This document shows positions 10,690 to 22,900 of a stretch of 64,000 nt of DNA, in pieces (within the stretch, counting starts at the first letter, position 1; each line of letters opens with the position of its first letter). This DNA is from Saposhnikovia divaricata (lineage: Eukaryota; Streptophyta; Magnoliopsida; Apiales; Apiaceae), in the NCBI GenBank assembly GCA_036435485.1, contig CM071597.1, positions 170,854,147-170,918,146 of the forward strand. Direction: 5' to 3'. The notes beneath the pieces are model-generated. The model searched no databases. It saw only the letters and a program-made list of their open reading frames with translations, and was not told where the DNA came from. Both the position numbers and the translations under genes were made by a program.

Positions 10690-11078
10690 CCCGGAGTGTT
10701 TCTAAATTTAACAACGGATTATCAACGGAATATCATTGGCAAATGCTTGTTAAAACTACCAACGTCTAATCTGTTATAAAACTGTTACTAATAATACTAA
10801 CGGACAACGGAAGTTCGTTAGCATTTGGTTGCTAATAATAAATATAACAACGAAAATTCCGTTGGCATTTGGTTGCAAATAATCCCAACAGAATATCCGT
10901 TACGAAGTCGATTGGGTTATGGTTGTTTGTAAAAACAAGAATTCCGTTACAGTCTGTTGGTATTCCGTTGTTCCAACGACCGTATTCCGTTAGCATTCCG
11001 TTAGGAAACCATTTTACAACCATTTTACCAACGGATTTCAGTAACTTGCAACGGAAATTTCTGTTGGTACAAATGGAT
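10690..11078. repeat. Right subterminal repeats of CACTA-3
   Basis: CAACGGAA, ACAACGGATT, TTCCGTTGG and TTCCGTTA motifs recur in both orientations up to the TTCTTGTAGTG end. They match the motif set at the left end. Confidence 0.8.
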
Positions 11079-11093
11079 TTTCTTGTAGTGTTA

Positions 11094-12014
11094 GTTATTT
11101 ATTTTGATCGAGAGAAACATAGATCTACTAATAATTTTTTAAGACGGAGAAGGTCTCGACTCTCAGTTTTGCCTTCTACATTATGGATTGAGATGTTGTG
11201 GAAGCGGTAGATGTGAAATTTAACATGCCATATTGAGGATTGCGCTCACAGTTAAGGTTTAAATGTTGTGATTCTTATGCGTGTGATTTATGTTAATAGG
11301 GTGTTATGTATTGATGATTGAATTGCTCTGGCTATATATTTGGTGAGATGTAGCCCAATAGGAGAAAGGGTTGTGTGACATGAATTCAGTTCGGGACCAT
11401 TTCGAAGTGTTTTGTTGTGCTGTGCGCGTCTGCCTTGCATTGTGGTCTTAATGTTTGGAAGCACTTGAAATTTGAGTTTGTTAGCGTTTGAATGGTGGGG
11501 CTGAATTATAATGAAGGTATGATGTTGACAATGCAAAGAAAACAGGCTATTTGCAATGCAGAATCATCCCTGGGCTGTTCTGGCAGATTTGTGGTAGTTC
11601 ACTGTCATGTACTTAGTGTTTTGGTTGTTAGAGAAGTCCAACAGCTTCCCTCTATATGAACTCTTAACTTAGAATATGGAATTTGGCACAAAATAGTGCT
11701 CCAACGGTGTGTTATCATTAGGAATCCTTCGCACTAGTCATTCATTATCTCATACGTAGTAATAATGACTTTCCTACAATGTATACTATTTTCTCTCTCC
11801 TAAACATAGTGGGATTTCAAATTTATTATTATTATATTAATAAAGAATAAGTATAAAAATTATTGTTGGAGTTGATATATAAAATTTTGTCCTAAATCAC
11901 TATGATTGTTTTGTTTAAAATATTTTTAAGGAAGCTACTAGGAAACTATTGGACATGCTCTTACTTGGTAATTATTGAATCATTTTGTTTACAAATTTGG
12001 TTGTAAAAAATGTA
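11094..12014. other. Intergenic, no gene seen
   Basis: Scattered short open frames only. I see no family match, RNA gene or clear repeat. The last bases, CTCATGTG at 12015-12022, are the target duplication of the next element. Confidence 0.6.
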
Positions 12015-12022
12015 CTCATGTG

Positions 12023-12628
12023 TAGGGATGGGAAAAAAATCCGATCCGACGGATACCCGATTCAAAATCCGATTTTTTATCCGATTCGAACCCGATTTTT
12101 TGGATTTGGATATGGATATGGATTTAAATTTTAAACCCGAAAGATTTTTGATATGGATATGGATTTCATGAAACCCGATCCGAAACCCGATCCGAAACCC
12201 GAAACCCGATCAAAACCCGAGCCGAACCCGAAACCCGAAAAATACCCGATTTTTATTTATTATATTTTATATATTATATATTATAAATAAATGTATATTA
12301 TAAATACAATAGAATACTACACTCTAATAGCTAGTTAGCACCCTGACTGAAGTGAATATTGATAAAATTAATATACATGTTGGATTACATATTTTAACTT
12401 ACTTACACTATTTTTTTTACTTTTTTGTTAAGCGACTTATTTACACTATTTTTAATTTTGAATACCCGAAAAAAACCCGATCCGATCCGAAACCCGACGG
12501 ATTTGGATTTGGATATTGAGTTTTGGATCCGAAACCCGATACGATCCGAAACCCGAAACCCGAAAATATTTGGATTTGGATTTGGATTTTGCAAAACCCG
12601 AGCCGAACCCGACCCGTTCCCATCCCTA
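12023..12628. mobile_element. hAT-like non-autonomous element 1 with ACCCGA-rich arms
   Basis: The inverted ends are TAGGGATGGG at 12023 and CCCATCCCTA ending at 12628. A perfect 8-bp duplication, CTCATGTG, lies at 12015-12022 and 12629-12636, the hallmark of hAT transposition. Length is 606 bp. Both arms carry many ACCCGA/ATCCGA units on the same strand, alternating with GGATTTGGAT, around an AT-rich core. There is no transposase. Open frames here are low-complexity artefacts. Confidence 0.93.
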
Positions 12629-12636
12629 CTCATGTG

Positions 12637-13499
12637 TCTCAGGGAGCATAAGTTTTGGTGTGGCATGAAAGAATTGAACCACTTGTTGATCTGAACGTGC
12701 TGATACGAGTGGAGCTGAGTTTCCGAAAGCTAACTTTTCAGGAATTTTCAAGTATATGGATTGTCCTTGAGCAGAAGTTTTAGTAAGATCACACTGTAGG
12801 GTGCTATTTGACATGCCTTGTTAAATAAAAATATTACCACGCAAGGAAAACTTCTGTCACATTTACAATTGAGTAATAAATCAACAAACTCACCCTCTGT
12901 ACTCCGGATATCGAGTCTCTGTCCTGAGAAACTCGACATCGACGGAAAATAATTCATTTTCTACAGTATGACGGGTATCATGACTCGATTTCCTTTAGGA
13001 CACTTGAAAGTCCAGCCAATGAGTCAAAATTGTTGCTACTCAAATTGTATACAATGATACAAGTATTGGTTGCTGTTAGGTATGTTTTAACACTAAAATA
13101 AATTTGTATGGGAGTGACATTCGCACAATGTCCATTCTGAAACGGATTTGTGATAAATTAAAGGTAGCACTTTCACATTGCAAACCAAACCAGTGATTGC
13201 ATCCCGATTGACGACCTGATCTCTACTGTTGAACTGAGTCTTGATACGATTCGTAAGTTACAAATACGCCATGAAATGGTGAAATTTCGTTATGTCCATG
13301 AAATGGTGTGATTTGGTTATGTCGAATTCAATAAACAAATGCAGTATGCCTATGCTTTTGACAACATATAAACAAACTATAGTTATTTGGTAAGAAAAAA
13401 ATGGAACTACTTATTTGGTGGCTTGGTGCCAAACCATTATCTGTCTAATCTGTATGAAATTATTTATGCAAAATTAACCGTGAAGCGAAAATGATGGAT
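12637..13499. other. Intergenic, no recognised gene
   Basis: Two short overlapping minus-strand open frames (12626-12814 and 12748-12957) resemble no family I know and lack coding support. Nothing else stands out. Confidence 0.5.
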
Positions 13500-13504
13500 A
13501 CACG

Positions 13505-13740
13505 AGAAATGTTAAATTTTCGAAGCTATTCTTTTTGATAAATGAAAAGCAGATTTCATTAATAATTTGAAAGAAGCCCAACTGACCATACAACGAGGTT
13601 GAAAAACAAATGAACGAGATAAATAGTTAGCCATTTTGTTTCCGGATTGTTTAAACAACTTAATACAAGTATTCTTAAAATTAAAAATGACTTTCATGGC
13701 CGTCCGAGCGATCCAATCTGCATCATTCCTAAAACTAGTA
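13505..13740 (-). pseudogene. Possible LINE relic: RNase-H-like (RVT_3) tail
   Basis: The minus strand reads DADWIARTAMKVIFNFKN, then IKLFKQSGNKMANYLSRS and RCMVSW. The R/QSxNxxAxxLxR spacing followed by a Trp about ten residues later recalls the C-terminal RNase-H-like domain common in plant LINE polyproteins. The sequence after it, ATTAATGAAATCTGC on the minus strand, is like the 3' end of LINEs. Reverse transcriptase is not present. It may be a 5'-truncated LINE copy. Confidence 0.35.
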
Positions 13741-13750
13741 GCTTTATTCT

Positions 13751-14484
13751 AACACATGATATTGTTTTTTTTTTTTGAGAAACGTATCTAATTATGTTAA
13801 CCACAAATAATGTGAATAATATACACTATCAAGATTAAAAATAGCATTAGCAATAACATGCAAAAATATTAAATATCTTTTTGCCATTTTTGTAGCACGT
13901 ACCTTGCAAGCACAAATAAACTATGCAAGCACAAATAAACTACTGAACTATAAGAAATACTATTAAAAATTTTGTAGATTAAAAAAAATAGTAAAGTATG
14001 TATACACTCGTGCGTCACAAGTTCGTTTTTCTTATTTGATATTTCAATGGTCAATTAAATTACTCAAAAAATTACATGAGGAATATAAATAATGTAATAT
14101 TTGTTAAGTACCACAAAAAGGCTATGGTACTAATTAGTTCCATAATGATTTTTCAAACGTTAAATGAAACTACAATAACTACGGGACCAACAGAGTACTA
14201 AAATATATGGTTGGCCGTCTTTAGCATACCGGTACTAAAGTAGTGTTGCTTAACCTACGATTTCTATATTGTTGGATCAATCGTGGATGGTTGAGGTTTA
14301 AAAAAAATTCGTACCACATCGTAGAAATTTTTCGTGATATGAGAAAATTACAAAAATATTCTTCTCCTATTTTCACACAAAAAAATTATTATTCACTATA
14401 CCACAAAATTTTTTTGTAATAGGGGATGAATTGTCTGCCACAACAAATGTTTGCTGTAGACTAGATACCAAAATATATAACTAG
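13751..14484. other. Intergenic, AT-rich
   Basis: A 12-14 base T run lies near 13765, and a short GCAAGCACAAATAAACTA direct repeat lies at about 13907-13940. No gene is seen. Confidence 0.5.
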
Positions 14485-14486
14485 TA

Positions 14487-14745
14487 CTCCCTCCGTCTCT
14501 CAAAACTCTTCTCGTTTGAAATGTCGGGACTCTTCATAACATTAGACAAATTACTAATTTACGTCTAATCTATAAGACCAAATATGGTCATGAATGATCT
14601 TGTTGGATTCGTATTTATGAGTATTTTAATATAGTGAAGTTTTTATATTTAAAACTAATACGAAATTAAAGATATTAACAATCAAAAGTGTGCGTCGATA
14701 AATGTATCCACAAAAAATGGAAAAAAAATTTTGGGACAGAAGGAG
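14487..14745. mobile_element. Stowaway MITE (Tc1/mariner), copy 1
   Basis: Starts CTCCCTCCGTCTC and ends GGGACAGAAGGAG, flanked by TA (14485-14486 and 14746-14747). Length 259 bp. The interior, including GATCTTGTTGGATTCGTATT, closely matches the copy at 56062-56318. The short length and CTCCCTCCGT end are the standard Stowaway pattern. Confidence 0.95.
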
Positions 14746-15656
14746 TATTGAATTGCAGTGAATAGAGACACGGAATAGGAAGATATCTCCGCTCTTTCTT
14801 TGGTTCTCTCTCCACATAATTACTGGCGAAGTAAAATAAATTCACATGGAAATAGAGAAGGTGTGTCTGACTACGCCAGACAGTCCGTACAATCTCATTC
14901 AACTACCGTGTCAGTGCCCTCGCTCTCAATTTATTACCACCCTCCAAATAATAATACACCTAAGGTGGATCGTGTTTCTAACTTAAAATTTGAGACGGGA
15001 GAAGAAAATTTATGATAAATCATTTCTAAAATTACTAGAATTGTCATCTTTCATCTTATTTGTAAAATTTCTTTGTCACTCTTAACTAACATTTTAAAAT
15101 AAATTCATAATGTACCGGCTTTCTCACTCTCCATTTTCTTTTGTATTTCATGTATTCAATTTAATTTTAATAATATAAAACTAAAAAAAATTGAGAATAA
15201 AAAATATTATTGTAGATGAATGCACATTAAGTTACTAAAAATTAATATTGTATATTATATTTCAGAATGAACTAAGAGTTGTGGGAGATGCACTAACTCT
15301 TCATTTTTACACCCAACAGTTAAATTAAAAGGGTTTCTCTTCAATTTATTATTTGCTGCGTTATATTCGTCCATCTATATATTGAATCACAAGTAAATAA
15401 ACATATAAGAAATGTAAACACCTGCAAGAAAATAAAGTTTAGTAGGGGGCCATACTGCCATACATGTCTGTCTATCCATCTCTTTTGACACACAGTGTAC
15501 ATGTTGTGTTTGGAGCCAAAGAGCGAGTAAAGAAAGATGTATCATAGACGCGAGAGTGTGTTGTTTTTATGTGTCTGATGCAAACTGATTCAACGTACGA
15601 TGAAGATACGATCATTATCTTCTCCAGTCCTCCCATTTTTCATTTTACCTTCTGGA

Positions 15657-15906
15657 CCTATCTTTTACTATCCTGTGCCATCTGCCATCGATCATTATCT
15701 TTATCTGCATAAATTGTTTGAATATAATTTGTTTCGGTATGAATTAAAATCTACACCTCATTACAAATCATTACGAGACCTTATATCTTTTACTACCCTA
15801 TGGCATCTGCCATCGATCATTATCTTTATCTGCATAAATTGTTTGAATATAATTTGTTTCATTAATAATTAAAATTTACATCTCATTACAAATCATTACG
15901 AGATCT
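15657..15906 (+). repeat. Tandem duplication, 125-bp unit
   Basis: GCCATCGATCATTATC is at 15684 and 15809. Both units continue through TTTGAATATAATTTGTTTC to AAATCATTACGAGA with few differences. Confidence 0.9.
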
Positions 15907-15959
15907 TAAATTTTGCCATTCAGGAATATAGTTGTTGATGGGAATGGGAACTTCAATCA

Positions 15960-16101
15960 CATGTCCCCAAAATTTGATTAGTAATCTAGTTATTTGAATT
16001 GTGAACCTTGTTTCCTATATGTGGATATATCATGTCCCCAAAATTTGATTAATAATCTAGTTATTTGAATTGTGAACCTTGTTTCCTATATGTGGATATA
16101 T
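15960..16101 (+). repeat. Tandem duplication, 71-bp unit
   Basis: CATGTCCCCAAAATTTGATT begins at 15960 and again at 16031. The two units are nearly identical (AGTAATC versus AATAATC), so the duplication is recent. Confidence 0.93.
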
Positions 16102-18170
16102 CATTAGCTACATACGTTTTAAAATTTCATATCATTCTCATGCTCACTACTCTAGCTCATTCGCATACCCTTCATTTATATATTCTCGATTCTCATTTTC
16201 ATTAACCATCCAAACGCCTATTTTTCAAGGCAATAGAGAATTTGCCTGATTCTTTTATCTTTACTAATTAACGATAGGCCAGACCTTGTTCCTTGTGAAA
16301 TGCTGGGCCAGACATTGCTCTGTGCTAATTGTCACATAATTAACCAGTGCTTAAACTAAAAATATACATACACTTAGAAATATGTAAGTATATGCAATTG
16401 TAGGATAAGTACGGGGGAGGTACTTGATCAGGCTCCTGTTTTCTGTGAGTGTACCTTAATAACAAGATGTATTGTACCTTTTTGCATCAAAGTACAAACA
16501 CATGAAAATTGAACAAGAATATAGGTACTTCTTTATCGATATCATAGTACCTTTGTCACAACATTGATAATCACTAGTATTTTGATAGCAAAAACTAGAT
16601 TATGTAGGTATGTAATTTAAGGCTATATCTTAAGTATACAAGTACTGCCTATTGCCTTGTGAACAAACTTGTATGGTTTCATAATTGCCTTGACAAATCT
16701 ACATCTATATCAATCAGTATGTACATGGTAGGTTATATCTTAACCTAGGATTCTTATTCCTTTCATTTTGTATACCATCAATTCTATAAGATTGTATACA
16801 CACATGTAATTTTTTCGGTAACAAAAATTGAAATTTATTTATTCAACAATTATTCAAAGATTATACAAGAATAATAAAAAAATATTCAACTATTTTAAAA
16901 TTAATTGCATAACTGTCTCGATTTCGGGCCGATCATCTTGCTAATAGAATCAAGAATAATGTTCATGTACATGATATCTTACGTCAAATCCGTCTATGAT
17001 AAATTAAACGGAACATAATTAGTGTATTCCTCTGCGTTCATAGTTTCAAAAAAAGGAAAAAAAAAAAAAAAAAGGTCTGCATACAATTGAAAGACTTTGT
17101 ACTCATCAGATTGAATCGGCCGTATAAGTCAGATTTGGTTCGATTTACTAAGTAATGGGTGCCTATAAATGAAAAACGCAAAACATGGAAAACTACTAAA
17201 TGTGAAACAGTAAGTACAAAAAAGTAGAAGGATGAAGATGAATATATGTGTACCATATAGCCATAATAAACCTTACCTACTACCGAGTGTTCAAGATTAT
17301 CGAAGTGAGAAGCAGCTGGCTGCTAGTTAAGTACGATTCAGTTAGCAATTTATCAGCTTTTCTTCCATCCCACATGCATGTCAATAGGTGCCAACAAAAG
17401 AGTTTTGCTGGAGCTTTCTCCCCCCTTTTCTCAAACATTAATCCTTGATCAACAACAAACTAAAAATGTTTGTGTTGTCCAAAAGCCCATCAAATCCAAC
17501 CCCTTTGATAGCATTTCCTTGATTTTGTTTATGTAATCCTAAAACAACTTTGATCTTCATTAATAAAACTTCAACAGTAGGAACATAACACAAGGAGATT
17601 TTTAGATGTATTATAAAAGAAAGTTCGAATATCAGCTTTAAAAAAAAATAGGTTTAATCATCAATGCAAATTATATATAGTTAGTCCTCAGAAGTTGTAA
17701 TTCCTTCCCCTTTTGAAACTTTTCAATTCGGATATTCGGTTCAACTCAAAATATCCAGTTCCAGGCTCGGCCCTATCCTCAATTGTAGAGAAATGAATTT
17801 CGAAATTTCTAATTACACTTTTAGAATTTCTAACACCTAGTCGGTGAATATTAAGTTTATAGAGAATAACAAAATTAAAAGCTCTTTCTCAATCATGCTA
17901 CATGAACTGTCTCAGATGTAACTCACACATGAGAGAAAGCATATAGTTATCAGTGTTGTTCCTAGCAATTCTTTGTCTTTTGCAATCTAAATATTATTTA
18001 GGGTTCCATGAAATTTTAGACTACATTGTAGGGTAAAAAAGTAACTTAACATATAGTGAAACACACAAGCACCTTATTTCTCTGACCAAAGCAGCATCAT
18101 TAATCAGTTCCTTCTCAGCAACCACCTATACAGTCTATTGCGAGAGAGACTTATTGTAAGAGATGCCATG

Positions 18171-18180
18171 CTATATATAG
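18171..18180 (+). promoter_or_regulatory. Candidate TATA box of the SPL8-like gene
   Basis: CTATATATAG lies about 590 bases before the ATG, followed by a long pyrimidine-containing leader region. A second AT-rich candidate, TATAAATATATATTT, is at 18596-18610. Which one is used cannot be told from sequence alone. A CTACTAGCTACTAG repeat lies between them at about 18240-18262. Confidence 0.4.
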
Positions 18181-18770
18181 AGACTAGGGATTGAAAGAGT
18201 GAATGAAAAGAAGCAAAGAAAAAAGAAAGTAGTTTTAGCCTAGCTACTAGCTACTAGCTACTAGGCACTAGCTATGTATCTATATAGCTAACCAGTTAGT
18301 AGATCTCTGTAAAGTAGCTGATACATGCAGATCACCTATTCTAAAGTGTTTTGGTAAGTTGTGTAAATACATAGAAACTATCTGTATCTACATGAGTTGT
18401 ATCTATACATACACTACACACAAATTCACAAATACCATAGTATCATACCTTTCTCAAATTCTCAAATCACCCACATAAAGAGTTCTCTCTCTTGTTGATT
18501 TCAACACAAAATCGCACACTCCACTTGTGAGATGAGATAGCTCAGTTTTTTGCAGCTTTTTCTGCAGCACACACTTATCCACACACACACATGTATATAA
18601 ATATATATTTAGATGGATGCATCAATGTCTTGATTTGAGTCTCATTTCTTGATTTCAGATAGTGCAGCACTTGAAGATGGAAATACACTAGTACTTCTCT
18701 GATTTCTTTCTTCACCTATAAGATTTTCTACTAAAAGATAAACACAAGCCTACCACTTTCATCTAGCCAA

Positions 18771-20169
18771 ATGTTGGACTATGAATGGGGCAACCCATCA
18801 AACCTAATGGTAACCGGAGATGACCCACCCGCCCAAGATTCGGGTCAAAATACCCAACTTTACAATCATTATTCTCATCAAACTTTTAACCAAACCCTCA
18901 TAAGCCCTAATCACACTCACCAGCAAATTGCCTATCCAACACCCACCCACCACTCTAATATTCAAACCAACCATTTCCAAACGTTTTACGACCCGAACTC
19001 TTATCCCGGGTCATACCCGAACCCGGATCCAAGAATGATATCATTTGACCCGGTCCATGATCCACACGGATTTATGATTGTGCCCAAGACTGAACCGGCC
19101 GGTTCAGAGTATACTAGTAGGATTGGACTTAATTTGGGTGGCCGGACTTATTTTTCTTCGTCCGAGGATGACTTTGTGAACCGGTTGTACCGCCGGTCTA
19201 GGACAATTGAACCCGGTTCTCTTAGCGCTCCGCGGTGTCAAGCTGAGGGATGTAATGCTGATCTTACTCACGCCAAACACTACCACCGCCGCCATAAGGT
19301 GTGTGAGTTTCATTCGAAAGCCGCCACCGTCATTGCTGCCGGATTAACTCAGCGGTTCTGCCAACAGTGTAGCCGGTTCGTTTGTGCAATTACTTGAATA
19401 AACCCTTCCCATGCACAAATTTGATTATTATTATTTTTACAAAATCTTAAACTAGCGATATCATAAATTTACTTGCCTTATTGCCTTTGGTAGCAGAAAT
19501 ATATTATTTTGTACCTAAACATGTTTCCATACTTTGTTGTGACGCAAATGCCCTTTGAATTGTCTTGTCTTGCTAATGATTGGTCTGGTTTGTTTCTTGC
19601 GTTGGCTGATCCCGAGGGCAGATCCGTCCTTGTATATGTTTCTGTGTATTTGTTATGTACTTAAATCATAAACATGCAAAGAAACTGATAATTTAGTAGT
19701 AGACCTTTTTCTTCGAAAAGTTTTGATGATCTCCATGAGAAAAATAAAAACAGATTTCATCTCTTGACGGAATTTGACAACGGCAAAAGAAGCTGCAGGA
19801 AAAGGTTAGCTGATCACAACCGCAGAAGGCGAAAAACTCATCAAACAAATCAAGACCAGAGCAAGTCTCAGCTCGAAAATGCTCATAATTCATCATCTGA
19901 AAACCTTACAAGTAAATATAGTAGTATTTTACATGTCCTTTACATGTGTACATCTATATTTCTTTGTATGGAAACGAACTTATTTTAGTTTGTAAAAATA
20001 TAATTATTATTTTTTGTTCACTGCTTTAGGGTCTCCACCAGATTCCAGTCTGCAATCATCTTCATCGGTGACAATGCCCATTTCACCACCACGGATTTCG
20101 TTGGATTCATTCCGTCAAGGATTAAATTATCAAGGCTCTAGTTCTTCGACAAACTCTAGGTTTGGATGA
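18771..20169 (+). CDS. SPL8: SPL8-like SBP-box transcription factor (three exons, 300 residues)
   Basis: Exons are 18771-19375, 19754-19911 and 20030-20169. The joints split codons as usual for SBP genes, the first inside CSR/FH. The stop TGA is at 20167-20169. The SBP domain covers residues 156 to about 229. Zinc site 1 is C156, C161, C178 and H181; site 2 is C197, C200, H204 and C216. The basic nuclear signal KRSCRKRLADHNRRRRK overlaps site 2. Upstream, RIGLNLGGRTYFSSSEDDF and NRLYRRSR mark the SPL8 subgroup. SPL8 proteins bind GTAC-core DNA in the nucleus and act in anther, pollen-sac and gynoecium development. The N-terminal 110 residues are low-complexity, rich in H, N, Q, P and T. Length is close to the Arabidopsis protein (about 330). 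No miR156 target site is seen, as expected for SPL8. All splice sites are GT-AG, no frame breaks. Neighbours on both sides are only transposons. Confidence 0.95.
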
Positions 20170-21153
20170 TTTAAATCTCATTTATGTGCGAGTAACAATC
20201 AAATCAACGTTGTGTTTATGTTTGCTAGGACTAAACTATTTTATTACCAAGAAGTTCTTGTAGTGATCAGTATATGCAAGGAGCAAGTGTTAACATGCAT
20301 GTAGCGATCTGAATATCAATTAATTTTAAAGTAATTTAATGTTTCTTTGACAACTATATGTTTGTATTGATTACATACATACGTGTCTGAGCATTGTACA
20401 ATGTAATAACTTATAGAGGATTCATTTCGAACTCTTTTGTCAAGTTGGGACAGGTCTAAAATCTATCAGAGTTCAATACATATGTTCGTATTCAACTCAA
20501 AGTTTGAAAGAGTAGAAATCGAGTTTTTTGATGAGATTTTTAATTTTGTTGAGCTTGAGTTTAATCCGAGCTTTTTTTAAAAAAAAAAAAATTAACTCAA
20601 ATTTAAAAACTCACATTATGTCAAGGAAAAATGATTTATATTCTATGCTCGAATCAATTTTCAGCCAAAACAAATCAAATTTCAATCTGAAATTTTTATG
20701 GACTCGAATTTCTAATGAAACAAAAACAAATGTCCAAGATCGTACTTCAAAACATACATGTTCGAGATGAGTCTGTGTATATAATGTTTTATACAATGTA
20801 AACATAAATCATGAATGGCAAGCTAAAAAGTGCAAGAAAATACGTAGAAAGGTCATTTACTTAATTGAAGAAAGAGGTAGAAAAGTGAAGCTGTCTCCTG
20901 CAAGGAGGCTATATTTGATAGAACATTAATCATTACTACTTGCGGTCCCGCGATGACAAAGAAAAAGATCGAACGGTAGCTATCTGTCCCAAGTATGAAT
21001 GATAATGAGAGGAGAGATGTGAGAATGAATGAGTGATAGAGATGTTCAATGTGGTCACAGCTGTTTCCATTGGCTGTTCTCTTCTCACACTTTTAAATTG
21101 GATGGGCAAGGTAAATTTAATGGTAAATATTTAACAGTAAATTTAAAAGGGAA
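20170..21153. other. 3' flank of SPL8 and intergenic
   Basis: Probably includes the 3' untranslated region. There is an A-rich run at 20577-20591. No second gene is seen. Confidence 0.5.
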
Positions 21154-21161
21154 GTCCACAT

Positions 21162-21436
21162 CAGGCCCGGGTGTGCAAGGAGCCCAACAGCACAAAACCC
21201 CAAAATTATTAGGGCCCCCAAATCAGAAAAATCCATCAATATATGTCCATCTAATTGTCAACAAAATTACACCAAACTTTGACAGACTTCAACTTCAATT
21301 ACACATGTCTAAAATCAAAACCTCCTCTAATATCTCTTCAAACATAATTATTTTATATAATAAGTTTAAATTTTAAATAAATTAAGGGCACAATTTTATA
21401 ATTAGCACAGGCTCAGTAAAGTTTAAGACGGGCCTG
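21162..21436. mobile_element. hAT-like MITE, 275 bp
   Basis: Ends are CAGGCCCGGGTG at 21162 and GACGGGCCTG ending at 21436. Flanks are GTCCACAT (21154-21161) and GTCCTCAT (21437-21444), an 8-bp duplication with one mismatch. CAGG-type ends and 8-bp duplications fit hAT. The interior is non-coding. Confidence 0.75.
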
Positions 21437-21772
21437 GTCCTCATAAGCAATATTGACAAACAATTTATTCCTTAAAAAATTCCGTTTCACAAAAGGAAGA
21501 AATTTTGTTTCAAACTTTTTTTTTTAAAAATTTTATGAAATAAAATTTAGTACGAAAGGAGTGACGAGATCCTTTCTGCATTCAAATTAATTTTCAATTT
21601 TATTTTCTCTCACAAAAATTTTCAACGGAAAAATGATTGATTGCAACCTATTTAAAAGACTATAACATAACTCTTGCGAGGACCATGTATAAATTTATTT
21701 ATTTATTCGCCAAAGTTTCCCCAAGTTGTGCTCCTATGTTCATTTTCTTGTGTTGTCAGCACAATTTATGGG

Positions 21773-21988
21773 GGTGTTTGGGGGAGCTTATTTCCAGAAT
21801 AAGTCAACTTATTTTAAGTCAATGTTAGAGATTCCTAACATTCCAACTTATTTTCCAACTTATTTTTGCAACTTATGAAATCTCAAACATACATTAAATA
21901 CAACCATAAAAACAAATTATCAAAATATGAAATTTTTACCCGAAAATAAGTTATAAGTCCGGGCTTATAAGCCCAGCCAAACATCACC
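21773..21988. mobile_element. Possible MITE with GGTGTTTGG ends
   Basis: GGTGTTTGG at the left and CCAAACATCACC at the right form imperfect inverted ends. AGCTTATTTCC...ATAAGTC and GGGCTTATAAGCCC lie just inside. TATG occurs on both outer sides, but the duplication length is not typical, so the superfamily is unsure. Confidence 0.45.
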
Positions 21989-22900
21989 TATGTTGTAGGA
22001 CAAGTTTAAAGTTTGAGCAAGTTGTACTTTAATTTGGACTGAAAATTATTCTAAGAAAATCTTTTGCATATAATTATTAAAAAGTTAATTGATCTATGAT
22101 ATTTTATAATATGAAATCCATGAACAACATCAGATTTGCAACCAAACGACAATAATATTATCCATTTACTTTTTCTGCAGTAAAATTAGTATGATTTAAA
22201 TTTCAAGTCCGGTCTTTCCAGATAGATAATTATCGATAGTGACATAATTCATTGCTACTGCGAAAGTATCACATTCCAAAGATCGGACACTCAAATGTAA
22301 AAATAAATAACCAACCATAAAAGATATGACATTCCCGAATAAATCTATTTGTAAACCCCAAATAAACTAATTAATGTAACCTTGTTGCTAATAATCTTTT
22401 TATAATTTTATACCACTATAGCACACTCATCATAGTCATGACAACTCCATAAGAAACATGTTTTTTTTTTCTGAATAATATAAACAAATTGATTTGTAAC
22501 AAGATGAACATGCAAATAAAAATTTCATTTAGCAATTCTGTTTCCTATATGTTTTCCGTCAACTGAAATTTTATCAATCAATTATATATCAATTGAATGT
22601 GATTAATTAATTTATATCTACTGAATTTTGTTATAATTTCAATATCAGAAGTCACCAACATGCAAATTAGTAACCATAAATTAACAATCGAAATTACTTT
22701 TTGATAAACATCTAATTTCCAACAGAAAACGAGGTTGAGGAGGAGTTCCTTTCTTCTTCCCCACAGAATAATTATCTAGGACCCTTGTCATGTGCAATTC
22801 AAACAGAATTTCCCTCTTTCTCTACTAATTTCTTTCATCTATTTCAACATCTAATTTCCACACAAATCAAATCATGAAGCGTGAAATTAACGAAGAATAG
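21989..22900. other. Intergenic before the nested LTR block
   Basis: AT-rich with no gene. The last five bases, AATAG at 22896-22900, are the left target duplication of the outer LTR element. Confidence 0.5.

Larger units (their letters stand above)
5530..11090. mobile_element. CACTA-3: complete 5.56-kb Pack-CACTA transposon with two captured gene fragments
   Basis: The element begins CACTACAAGAA at 5530 and ends TTCTTGTAGTG at 11090. It is flanked on both sides by TTA (5527-5529 and 11091-11093), the 3-bp duplication typical of CACTA elements. Both ends carry many copies of CCAACGGAA/TTCCGTTGG-type motifs. No TNPD/TNPA-like transposase is seen, so the element needs help in trans. The interior holds a tandem array (6590-7790), a leader-like segment (8220-8614), one oxidosqualene cyclase exon (8997-9185) and 3' exons of a 4CL-like gene (9294-10102). 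From 10103 to about 10680 is the downstream flank of the 4CL fragment, without coding signal. Confidence 0.93.
14748..18170. other. Intergenic region upstream of the SPL8-like gene
   Basis: Contains two local tandem duplications (15657-15906 and 15960-16101), an A/T homopolymer tract near 17052-17072 and simple AT-rich sequence. I recognise no coding region. Part may be regulatory for SPL8 but nothing specific is visible. Confidence 0.5.

Noticed and set aside
12403..12694. Overlapping open frames on both strands around 12.4-12.7 kb
   Set aside because: They are translations of the ACCCGA/GGATTTGGAT repeats of the hAT-like element and are low-complexity in every frame.
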